NCBI RefSeq assembly: GCF_001424485.1
Contig: NZ_LMQC01000005.1
Span: forward strand, 18,447 to 82,446
Source of the DNA: Modestobacter sp. Leaf380
GTDB lineage: Bacteria; Actinomycetota; Actinomycetes; Mycobacteriales; Geodermatophilaceae
Direction: 5' to 3'
DNA length: 64,000 nt
Position 1 is the first letter of the stretch. Each line of letters begins with the position of its first letter. The position numbers and the translations under genes were made by a program. Positions 18,312 to 25,577 of this stretch are shown here, piece after piece. The notes under the pieces were generated by a model that did no database searches, had not been told where the DNA came from, and was given only the letters and a program-made list of their open reading frames with translations.

Positions 18312-18605
18312 GTGCAGCGCGGGCTGGACTGGCTGCTGGCCGACCGCACCGACCCCGAGCGCCACTGGGTGGTCGCCCAGTGGCCCAACGTCGCGATCCT
18401 GGTCTTCCTGGTGCTGACGGTGGTCGCGTCGTTCGTCCCGGACGACGGGGCGCCCGGTGTGACCCTCTACGTGGGCACCCGCATCGCCGTCCTGTGGTGG
18501 GCCGGTGACGAGCTGCTCCGCGGGGTGAACCCGCTCCGCCGGATCACCGGCGCCGGCGTGCTGGTGTTCGTCGTCGCCGGCGTGCTGGCCCGCGTGTCGG
18601 GCTGA
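18312..18605 (+). CDS. Small membrane protein at the end of the glycosyltransferase cassette
   Basis: About 97 aa with three hydrophobic segments: NVAILVFLVLTVVASFVP, VTLYVGTRIAVLWWAGDEL and AGVLVFVVAGVLARVSG. The loop ELLRGVNPLRRITG is basic and probably cytoplasmic. I do not recognise the family. The GTG gives a nine-base gap from the preceding gene; an in-frame CTG four codons earlier would overlap its stop as CTGA and cannot be excluded. It probably anchors or assists the preceding enzymes. Confidence 0.68.
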   Translation: MQRGLDWLLADRTDPERHWVVAQWPNVAILVFLVLTVVASFVPDDGAPGVTLYVGTRIAVLWWAGDELLRGVNPLRRITGAGVLVFVVAGVLARVSG

Positions 18606-18623
18606 GGCGGTTGCCCCGGGGGG

Positions 18624-19181
18624 CTACTGCCCGACCCGGCCGTCGATGCACTCACGCAGCAGGTCGGCGTGCCCGCACTGCCGGGCGTACTCCTCGACAC
18701 GATGCACCCACAGCTCGCGGACCGCGATGCCCTGCGGGCCGAGGCGTTCGCCGAGGTCCGGGTGGGCGGCCAGGGCGGCATCGGTCGACGCCTGCTCCCG
18801 GGCCAGGTCGGCATACGCGCCGTCGACCAGGGCCGGATCGGCCACGGCCCCGTCGAAGTCACCGTCGACGCCGTAGAGCGACTCCGGCGGCTCGCCGGGC
18901 ACGAACCAGCCACGCCAGTCCCGCTCCACCTCGGCCAGGTGCCGGAGCAGACCCAGCAGGGACATCGTCGAGGGCGGCACGGAGCAGCGGGTCAGGTCCG
19001 TCGCGTCCAGCCCGTCGCACTTCATCAGCAGCGTCGTGCGGTGGTCGGTCAGGTAGTCCAGCAGTGTCGCCAGTTCGCCGTCCGGGCTGACGCCGTCGGT
19101 GTTGCGTGGATCGACCTCTGGGTCGACCCACATGTCCGGGTGGGTCGTCGCAGAGCTCCACCGGCGCTGTTGCTCGCTCAC
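18624..19181 (-). CDS. DinB family protein (DUF664)
   Basis: About 185 aa, four-helix-bundle DinB-like protein of the metal-dependent thiol-transferase type. The conserved LLRHLAEVERDW with its first metal-binding histidine is near the middle. The C-terminal signature WVHRVEEYARQCGHADLLRE supplies the remaining histidines. In actinobacteria this superfamily includes mycothiol-dependent enzymes, but many members are uncharacterised. The GTG is chosen because GGTGA precedes it; an ATG 16 codons later is an alternative that would fit the usual family length of about 170 aa. Confidence 0.85.
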   Translation of the reverse strand: MSEQQRRWSSATTHPDMWVDPEVDPRNTDGVSPDGELATLLDYLTDHRTTLLMKCDGLDATDLTRCSVPPSTMSLLGLLRHLAEVERDWRGWFVPGEPPESLYGVDGDFDGAVADPALVDGAYADLAREQASTDAALAAHPDLGERLGPQGIAVRELWVHRVEEYARQCGHADLLRECIDGRVGQ

Positions 19182-19245
19182 GGGGTCACCGTGGCCGCAC
19201 CGCGGGAGCCGCGCAACCGAGTTCACCCGTCGTCGGGGAGCGCGC

Positions 19246-19425
19246 TCAGCGGCCGCCGCGGTTCAGGTCGGGGTCGGCCCGCAGGTCCCGGCGGGCGTCA
19301 CGGACCCCTCGGCCCGGGTCCGACGACCGGGCGCCCCGGCGTCGCGCATCGCGGTCGTGCCACCACGACACCACGGCGAGCAGCACCAGGATGCCGCCGA
19401 GCACGCTCCAGACCACCCATGCCAT
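19246..19425 (-). CDS. Small single-pass membrane protein
   Basis: About 59 aa. One transmembrane helix near the N-terminus (WVVWSVLGGILVLLAVVSWW) is followed by a highly basic tail (HDRDARRRGARSS and RDARRDLRAD), so the tail should face the cytoplasm. TACGGT ends six bases before the ATG, a leaderless promoter, which supports the reading although the frame is short. No family recognised. Confidence 0.6.
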   Translation of the reverse strand: MAWVVWSVLGGILVLLAVVSWWHDRDARRRGARSSDPGRGVRDARRDLRADPDLNRGGR

Positions 19426-19453
19426 CGCCCGACCGTAGCGGTCCGCGGGTGCG

Positions 19454-19786
19454 TCAGGCGTGGTCGATGCAGGTCCGGGCGGCGGGACGGGCCGCGAGGC
19501 GGGCGTCGCCGATGGGCCGGCCGCAGACCTCGCAGCGGCCGTACGTGCCCGCGGCAACCCGTGCGACCGCTGCGTCCAGCTCGATCAGCCGGGCGGTCGC
19601 CTGGGCGAGCACCGCGCCGAGCTGGGCCCGCTCGAAGCCGATGGTCGCACCCTCGGGGTCGTGCTCGTCGTCGGCGTTGTCCCCACGGGAGGCCTCGACG
19701 ACGGCGGCGTACTCCGCGGTGAGCGCCTCGATCTGGGCCTCGGTGGCCGCGCGGGCCTGCGCCAGCAGGTCCTGGGGTGCGGTCAC
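19454..19786 (-). CDS. TraR/DksA C4-type zinc-finger protein
   Basis: About 110 aa. An N-terminal coiled-coil-like helix pair (about 1-80) is followed by a C-terminal zinc finger GTYGRCEVCGRPIGDARL with the third cysteine in ARTCIDH. The last ligand is His in place of Cys. This fold belongs to the DksA/TraR family; in DksA the coiled coil enters the RNA polymerase secondary channel. The coiled-coil tip here (GDNADDEHDPEGAT) is acidic like the DksA tip. Whether it acts on polymerase in this organism is inference. GTG start. Confidence 0.85.
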   Translation of the reverse strand: MTAPQDLLAQARAATEAQIEALTAEYAAVVEASRGDNADDEHDPEGATIGFERAQLGAVLAQATARLIELDAAVARVAAGTYGRCEVCGRPIGDARLAARPAARTCIDHA

Positions 19787-19940
19787 CGGTGCATGGTCCC
19801 GCGTCCAGCCCCACCGTGGACGGCGGATCCACCGACGGTCCCGGGGCCAGCCCTCATCACCGCGCTGTCAAGACCCGCACGAGATCTGTGGACAGGCCTC
19901 TGAGCTGGGGATTCGCCTGGTCGAGACGTCCGATCTGCGG

Positions 19941-19962
19941 TAGACTTCGAACACCTGATCGA
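19941..19962 (+). promoter_or_regulatory. Near-consensus LexA (SOS) box with -10 element upstream of the DUF222-HNH gene
   Basis: TCGAAC-ACCT-GATCGA (19947-19962) differs by one base from the actinobacterial/Gram-positive SOS consensus TCGAAC-N4-GTTCGA. TAGACT (19941-19946) directly in front is a plausible -10, so LexA would occlude the transcription start. The box ends 17 bp before the GTG, with GGGAGGTG in between. Confidence 0.65.
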
Positions 19963-19979
19963 ACCATCTGGGAGGTGTC

Positions 19980-21197
19980 GTGAGCGAGCTCCGGTCCGCT
20001 GTGGACGCCCTGGCTGCCGATGACCTGCACGCCCTGACCGACGGGGTCCTGCTGGAGCGGACGGCGGAGATCGTGCAGACGATCAACCGGTTGCAGGCCG
20101 AGCTCGTGCGCACCGTGCGGCACGGCGACGTGATCGGGGCTGCCGAGCGCGAGGGGCTGAAGACGATGCAGTCCCTGCTGCGCGGGCACCACCACTACTC
20201 GCCGGGAGCCGCGGCGGCCGTGGTGCAGGCGGGGCGGGTGCTGGAGCACCTGCCGCACCTGGAGGCGGCATTCGCCGAGGGGGCCGTGACCGCGGCTCAG
20301 GTGGGTGTCGTCGCCGACGCGCTGCGCCCGCGGGACATCGCCGCGGCCGAGGAGCAGGGCATCGACCTGGACGCCTTCGACCGGGCCTGGACCGAGGTCG
20401 CCCGCACACTCCCGCACGCCAAGCTCGGGTTGGCGGTCCAGGCGTTCGCGAACGCGCTGGACCCCGACGGTCCCGAGCCCGACCCCACCGAGAACCGCTC
20501 CCTGACCTTCAGCCACCGCCCTGATGGCTCCGGCTCGGGACGCTTCGACCTGGACGCGGTCGGTTTCGAGAAGGCCATGGCCGCGATCGAGTCCATCGTG
20601 CAGGCCGACCGTCCCCTCGGGGACGTGCGCAACCGCGCCCAGCAGCAAGGCGACGCGTTCGTGCAGCTGTGCGACAACGCCCTCGCGCAGGGTGGCCTGC
20701 CGTTCCTACGGACGGTCAAGCCGCACGTCCTCGTCACGATCAACATCGAGGACCTGGTGGACCCGGCGACCGGCCGCGACACCGCCACCACCGGTTTCGG
20801 CGCGACGATCTCCGCCGCCCGGGCGCGCTGGGTCGCCTGCGACTCCGCCGTCACCCGCATCGTCATGGGACCCGACGGGCTCCCCCTCGACATCGGACGG
20901 ACCAAACGGGTGGTCCCACCGCACGTCCGGCGGGCCGTGGAGGAACGGGACGGGCACTGCGTCTTCGCCGGCTGCTTCAACCCGACCCACTGGTGCGACG
21001 TCCACCACGTCCTCGAATGGGTCCTCGACCAGGGCGACACCAGCCTCGACAACTCAGCGCTGCTCTGCGAACGCCACCACACCAAGGTCCACCACGGCTT
21101 CCGCGTCGAACGCGACGACGGCGCACCACCCGGGAGACGGTGGCGCACCCACCGCCCCGACGGCACCGAGATCGTCCTCGACCGCCTGCTGAACTGA
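19980..21197 (+). CDS. DUF222 and HNH endonuclease domain protein (13E12 repeat-type)
   Basis: About 405 aa. Residues about 15-300 form DUF222, alpha-helical, and the C-terminal 100 residues form an HNH nuclease domain with GHCVFAGCFNP, WCDVHHVLEW and LLCERHHTKVHHG, giving the paired cysteines and His-His-Asn/His set for zinc and catalysis. The family is hugely expanded in actinobacteria and related to the 13E12 repeat proteins of mycobacteria. Its role is not established; mobility and DNA repair have both been suggested. GTG start with a strong GGGAGGTG site. The near-consensus SOS box just upstream suggests induction by DNA damage. Confidence 0.9.
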   Translation: MSELRSAVDALAADDLHALTDGVLLERTAEIVQTINRLQAELVRTVRHGDVIGAAEREGLKTMQSLLRGHHHYSPGAAAAVVQAGRVLEHLPHLEAAFAEGAVTAAQVGVVADALRPRDIAAAEEQGIDLDAFDRAWTEVARTLPHAKLGLAVQAFANALDPDGPEPDPTENRSLTFSHRPDGSGSGRFDLDAVGFEKAMAAIESIVQADRPLGDVRNRAQQQGDAFVQLCDNALAQGGLPFLRTVKPHVLVTINIEDLVDPATGRDTATTGFGATISAARARWVACDSAVTRIVMGPDGLPLDIGRTKRVVPPHVRRAVEERDGHCVFAGCFNPTHWCDVHHVLEWVLDQGDTSLDNSALLCERHHTKVHHGFRVERDDGAPPGRRWRTHRPDGTEIVLDRLLN

Positions 21198-21218
21198 CGG
21201 CCCTCCGCCTTGACTCTA

Positions 21219-21297
21219 TGCTCGCTGCGCCGTGCGTCGGGCTCGCCGTGCCCGCAGCGCCTCGGTGGGTGTTCGCCTTGCTGTGCTCGCTGCGCCG
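21219..21297. repeat. Short direct repeat downstream of the DUF222-HNH gene
   Basis: TGCTCGCTGCGCCG occurs at 21219-21232 and again at 21284-21297, 65 bp apart, in a 225-bp stretch that holds no recognisable gene. Significance unknown; it may be recombination debris often seen beside DUF222 genes. Confidence 0.45.
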
Positions 21298-21422
21298 AGC
21301 GCCGCGGCTTCCGCTGGCGCGGTCAGACGGGTAGGCAGCCGGCGGGGCGGGGCGGGGCCCGGCGCAGGGCAGCCCGGCGCGCTGTGCCGCCCAGCAGGGA
21401 GCGGCGCCACCCGTCGATCCGG

Positions 21423-22036
21423 TCAGCCGGTGGATTCCGGCGCTGCCAAGCCGGCACCCGACTCGGCAGCGGGTCCCTGCTCGAGCTCGGGTCCGCCGGA
21501 GTCCAGCGTGCGTCGGTGTTCGTCCCGGGCAGCTCGGGCCACCCGCAGCACCACCGTGACCAGGCCAGCCGACATGGGCACCGTCACCGGCCCCTGGACC
21601 AGGTAACCCACAGCGGGGACCTCTGCGGCAGCACCACCCACCGGGACCAGCCCACGGCCGCCATCGGTCCCACGGAGCACGAGGCCAGGCCCCCGAGCAG
21701 GGCGGCCCGCTGCCAGACCGGCATCGGCTGCCCCTCCCGACCGCGACCGCGAGCCCCACGCCGTCTGCGCAACGACCGGACCACCACGAAGGCAGCGGCC
21801 GCGTTCGCCTGACCCACCACCGGCGGCATCAGGGCGACTCCGGTCTGCCCCCGCGCCCACCTCACCAGCGGCACCAGCAGCTCGGCCGGGACGGCCAACG
21901 TCCTGGCCAGCTGGGCGGCGCCGGCCTCGGCCGCCGGCCCCGAGCGCCAGGCTGCCTTCACAGCGGCGAGCTCCGCGGCCCGCTCCTCGGACACGGACTC
22001 GGGCACGGACGCAGACGACTTCCGCTGGCGGAGCAC
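21423..22036 (-). pseudogene. Hypothetical membrane protein split by a frameshift
   Basis: One frame carries a plausible soluble N-terminus (SVSEERAAELAAVKAAWRSG and LARTLAVPAELLVPLVRWA), then a hydrophobic helix (WQRAALLGGLASCSVGPM). Near position 21650 sensible coding jumps to the -1 frame, which continues with EVPAVGYLVQGPVTVPMSAG and LVTVVLRVARAARDEHRR before an acidic tail. Neither frame alone reads well to its end. A single-base change or sequencing error near GCCGTGGGCTGG would explain it. The start is uncertain; the GTG used here follows a G-rich ribosome-site-like stretch. Function unknown. Confidence 0.45.
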
Positions 22037-22092
22037 CCGCCCACCCTCACCAGCCACCCACCACCCCGGCAACCGGACGGGCCCCGTCAGCC

Positions 22093-22124
22093 GACGTCAG
22101 CGGTCCGTCACCGGGACGTCAGCG
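22093..22124. promoter_or_regulatory. Direct repeats upstream of the ABC exporter operon
   Basis: GACGTCAGCG occurs at 22093-22102 and at 22115-22124, spaced 22 bp, which is about two helical turns, so both copies face the same side of the DNA. Each contains the palindrome GACGTC. The second copy ends 21 bp before the start codon. Candidate operator; the regulator is unknown. Confidence 0.38.
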
Positions 22125-22145
22125 ACCGCGACCACGGTGACCACC

Positions 22146-23108
22146 ATGACGCACACCATCGAGGCCGAGGGCCTCACCCTCAGCTACGGCAGCACGAAGG
22201 CCCTGGACGGCGTCGACCTCACCGTCCCGGCCGGCACCGTGCTCGGCGTGCTGGGCCCCAACGGCGCGGGCAAGACCACCGCCGTCCGGGTGCTCTCCAC
22301 GCTGCTCCGCCCCGACGCCGGCCACGCCCGGGTCGCCGGCTTCGACGTCCGCACCCAGCCGCAGGAGGTCCGCCGCCGGATCGGGCTGACCGGCCAGTAC
22401 GCCTCGGTCGACGAGGACCTCACCGGCGCCCAGAACGTCGCCATGATCGGTCGCCTGCTGGGCATGTCCCGAGCCGCGGCCAAGGCCCGCGCGGCCGAGC
22501 TGCTCGCCGGCTTCAGCCTCTCCGACGCCGCCGACCGCTCCGCCAAGACCTACTCCGGCGGCATGCGCCGCCGCCTCGACCTCGCCGCCAGCCTGGTCGG
22601 CCGCCCGCAGGTGCTCTTCCTCGACGAGCCCACCACCGGCCTGGACCCGCGCAGCCGCACCGAGGTCTGGGACGTCATCCGCCGGTTGGTCGCCGACGGC
22701 ACCAGCGTGCTGCTGACCACCCAGTACCTCGAGGAGGCCGACGAGCTCGCCGACGACATCGTCGTCTTCGACACCGGTCGGGTCGTCGCGCACGGCACCA
22801 GCGACGAGCTCAAGCACCGCACCGGCGCGCAGACCCTCACCGTCCGCCCCCGCGACCGCGCCGACACCGCCACCGTCCTCGCCGTCCTCGAGCAGGTCGC
22901 CGGCACCGCCCCCGCCCTGGACGGGCACGGCACCGCCTCGGTGCCGGTCCGTAGCGAGGCCGCGCTGGGCACCGTGCTCGACCTGCTCACCACCCAGGGC
23001 GTCGGGCTCTCCGAGCTCGCCGTCCGGCTCCCCAGCCTCGACGAGGTCTTCCTCGCCCTCACCGGGCACGCCACGCAGTCAGACAACGAGAAGGAGGTCG
23101 CGGCATGA
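22146..23108 (+). CDS. DrrA-type ABC transporter ATP-binding protein
   Basis: About 320 aa ATPase of the daunorubicin-resistance (DrrA) subfamily. Walker A GPNGAGKTT at about 37-45, the family-typical Q-loop phrase GLTGQYASVDEDLTG, signature YSGGMRRRLDLAASL, and Walker B LFLDEPTTGLDPRSR are intact. The C-terminal regulatory domain ends with LPSLDEVFLALTGH. It should energise export of a hydrophobic compound together with the overlapping permease. ATG preferred because GGTGA lies six bases before it; the GTG three codons earlier is possible. Stop overlaps the permease start as ATGA. Confidence 0.93.
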   Translation: MTHTIEAEGLTLSYGSTKALDGVDLTVPAGTVLGVLGPNGAGKTTAVRVLSTLLRPDAGHARVAGFDVRTQPQEVRRRIGLTGQYASVDEDLTGAQNVAMIGRLLGMSRAAAKARAAELLAGFSLSDAADRSAKTYSGGMRRRLDLAASLVGRPQVLFLDEPTTGLDPRSRTEVWDVIRRLVADGTSVLLTTQYLEEADELADDIVVFDTGRVVAHGTSDELKHRTGAQTLTVRPRDRADTATVLAVLEQVAGTAPALDGHGTASVPVRSEAALGTVLDLLTTQGVGLSELAVRLPSLDEVFLALTGHATQSDNEKEVAA

Positions 23109-23923
23109 CCACCGCCACCCGCCCCGCACCCCGCTTCGACGTCCCCGAGATCAGCTCCGCGCCGAAGCTCCCCGCCCTGCAACAGGCCCTCACCCTGGCC
23201 TGGCGCAACGTCGTCAAGATCCGGCACCAGCCCGAGGCGCTGATGGACGTCAGCCTGCAGCCGATCATCTTCACGGTGCTCTTCGTGTTCGTCTTCGGCG
23301 GCGCCATCGCCGGCGACTGGCACGACTACCTCACCTACCTGGTGCCCGGGATCCTCGTGCAGACCCTGATGTTCGCCACCGGCGGCATCGGCGTCGCCCT
23401 CAACAACGACATCACCAAGGGCGTCTTCGACCGCTTCCGCAGCCTGCCGATCGCCCGCTCGGCGCCGCTCGTGGGCGCCGTCCTGGCCGACGTCGTCCGC
23501 TTCGTGACCGCGATCGCCGTGCTCCTGGCGTTCACCGCCCTGCTCGGCTTCCGCACCACCGAGGGCCTGCCGGCCGCGGCGCTGGCCGTCCTCACCGCCA
23601 TCGGGTTCGCCATGTGCCTGTCCTGGGTCTTCGTCTGGATCGGGCTCACCGTCCGCTCGGCCGGCGCCGTCCAGGGCATCGGCTTCCTGGCGACCTTCCC
23701 GCTCACCTTCGGCAGCACCGCGCTCGTCTCGGCCGACACCCTCCCGGGCTGGCTGCAGGCGTTCACCCGCAACAACCCGGTCACCCACGTCATCGACACC
23801 GTCCGCGGCCTGATGCTGGGCGGCCCGGTCGCCGGGCCGCTGGCCTGGACCGTCGGTTGGTCGCTGCTGCTGCTCGCGGTCTTCGTGCCGCTGGCCATGC
23901 GGGCCTACCGGCGACGAGTCTGA
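23105..23923 (+). CDS. DrrB-type ABC-2 transporter permease
   Basis: About 272 aa membrane subunit. An N-terminal cytoplasmic segment of about 55 residues with the amphipathic NVVKIRHQPEALMDVSLQP is followed by six hydrophobic segments. The family signature LVPGILVQTLMFATGGIGVA and the ABC-2 motif FDRFRSLPIARSAPL are clear, as is the closing NPVTHVIDTVRGLMLG. Partner of the preceding ATPase; together they make a DrrAB-like exporter. Substrate cannot be deduced. Confidence 0.93.
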   Translation: MTTATRPAPRFDVPEISSAPKLPALQQALTLAWRNVVKIRHQPEALMDVSLQPIIFTVLFVFVFGGAIAGDWHDYLTYLVPGILVQTLMFATGGIGVALNNDITKGVFDRFRSLPIARSAPLVGAVLADVVRFVTAIAVLLAFTALLGFRTTEGLPAAALAVLTAIGFAMCLSWVFVWIGLTVRSAGAVQGIGFLATFPLTFGSTALVSADTLPGWLQAFTRNNPVTHVIDTVRGLMLGGPVAGPLAWTVGWSLLLLAVFVPLAMRAYRRRV

Positions 23924-23927
23924 CCGC

Positions 23928-25577
23928 GTGGAACTGCTGACCTTCGCCGTCCTGGGCCTGCTCGTCGTCGTCGCTGCCGCGGCGGTCGGCGAGCGGCTCG
24001 GCGTCGCGGCCCCGCTGCTGCTCGTCGTCGCCGGTGTCGCGGTCAGCCTGCTGCCGGTGGTCCCGACCGTCGAGGTCGACCCCGAGTGGGTGCTGGCCGG
24101 CCTGCTCCCCCCGCTGCTCTACTCGGCGTCGGTCTCGGTGCCCACCATGGACCTCCGCCGGGAGCTCAGCGCCGTCAGCGGCCTGTCCGTGCTGCTGGTC
24201 GTGCTCAGCTCGGTGGTGCTGGGGTTCTTCTTCTCCCTCGTCGTCCCGGGACTGGGCCTGGCCTGGGGCATCGCGCTGGGCGCGGTGGTCAGCCCGACCG
24301 ACGCGGTGGCCACCTCGATCGCCCGCCGGCTCGGCGTCCCGGCCCGGGCGGTCACCATCCTGGACGGCGAGAGCCTGCTCAACGACGCCACCGCGCTGGT
24401 CCTGCTGCGCGCCGCCGTCGCCGGCGCCGCGAGCACCGTCTCGCTGTGGGGGGTGGCCGGCAGCTTCCTCTGGTCGGTGGCGCTGGCCGCCGTGGTCGGG
24501 GTGGTCGTCGGCCGGGTGCACCTGTGGGTGCGCACCCGGGTGCACGAGGTCCCGGTGACGACGGCGCTGTCGTTCGCCGTCCCGTTCGTGGCAGCGATCC
24601 CGGCCGAGCTGGCCGGCGCCTCCGGGCTGGTCGCCGCCGTCGTCGCCGGGCTGGTCACCGGGTCGCGTGGACCACGGGTGCTGTCCCCCCGGGCCCGGCT
24701 GTCCGACGCGCAGAACTGGTCGACGGTCGAGGTGGTCCTCGAGGGCGCGGTCTTCCTGCTCATGGGGCTGCAGCTGGTCGGCATCGTCACCGACGTCCGG
24801 GAGGACCACGCCGGCGTCGGCCGGGCGCTGCTCATCGCCGGCGGCGCGCTGGTGCTGACCGTCGTCGTCCGGGCGGCCTACGTCGCGCCGCTGCTGCTGG
24901 TGCAGCACCGGCAGGCCCAGCGGGGCGTCGAGATGCGGCCGCTCTTCGCGGACATGCTGGACGGCGAACCGCCACGACGGGGACGCCGCCGGCGCACCAC
25001 CCGGCCGATCAGCGACCGCCAGCGGGAGCGGTTCCGGGCCCGGGTGGCCTACGGGATCGCGTACCTGGACCACCTGCTCGCGCACCCGCTGGGCTGGCGC
25101 GAGGGCACCGTCGTCGTCTGGGCCGGGATGCGCGGCGCGGTCACCCTGGCCGCGGCCCAGACGCTGCCGCCGGACACCCCGAGCCGGTCGCTGCTGGTCC
25201 TCGTCGCCGTCGCGGTGGCCGTGGGGTCGCTGCTGCTGCAGGGTGCGACGCTCCCCCGGCTCGTCCGCACCCTGCTGCCGGGCGACGGCACCGGGGCCGA
25301 CCAGGAGCAGCGCACCCGGTTGATGACGCTGCTGGTCCAGGCCGCGCAGACCGCGGAGCCGGGCGACCGGGTCGCCGCGCTGCGCGCCCAGCGCTCGGCC
25401 CTGCTCGACGCCCGGGACGGCGGGGACTACGACTCGGCGGTGCTCACCCAGGCACTGGCGGTGCTGGACGCTGACGAGATCGCGATGGAGCTCCGGGGTC
25501 GGCCGCCCGCCCCCCGATCCCCGGCCACGCCTGCCACCCCGGGATCCCCAGCTCGACCAGCGCCGCTTCCCGGGTGA
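23928..25577 (+). CDS. Na+/H+ antiporter (CPA1/NhaP type)
   Basis: About 549 aa. Roughly 11-12 transmembrane segments fill residues 1-310, a charged cytoplasmic stretch follows (about 335-375), and a last transmembrane pair ends near 450. The ion-binding motifs are SPTDAVATS and GESLLNDATALVLL, where the Asn-Asp pair is diagnostic of CPA1 exchangers, plus WAGMRGAVTLAAAQ. Expected to exchange Na+ or K+ for protons across the cell membrane. It starts four bases after the permease gene, so it may be in the same transcript. The last 40 residues are proline-rich and lie over the end of the convergent AfsR-like gene (134-base overlap). Confidence 0.92.
   Translation: MELLTFAVLGLLVVVAAAAVGERLGVAAPLLLVVAGVAVSLLPVVPTVEVDPEWVLAGLLPPLLYSASVSVPTMDLRRELSAVSGLSVLLVVLSSVVLGFFFSLVVPGLGLAWGIALGAVVSPTDAVATSIARRLGVPARAVTILDGESLLNDATALVLLRAAVAGAASTVSLWGVAGSFLWSVALAAVVGVVVGRVHLWVRTRVHEVPVTTALSFAVPFVAAIPAELAGASGLVAAVVAGLVTGSRGPRVLSPRARLSDAQNWSTVEVVLEGAVFLLMGLQLVGIVTDVREDHAGVGRALLIAGGALVLTVVVRAAYVAPLLLVQHRQAQRGVEMRPLFADMLDGEPPRRGRRRRTTRPISDRQRERFRARVAYGIAYLDHLLAHPLGWREGTVVVWAGMRGAVTLAAAQTLPPDTPSRSLLVLVAVAVAVGSLLLQGATLPRLVRTLLPGDGTGADQEQRTRLMTLLVQAAQTAEPGDRVAALRAQRSALLDARDGGDYDSAVLTQALAVLDADEIAMELRGRPPAPRSPATPATPGSPARPAPLPG

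Noticed and set aside
22119..23069. Minus-strand frame over the DrrA-like ATPase
   Set aside because: No domain; it mirrors the ATPase codons and would fully overlap a gene with intact Walker motifs.
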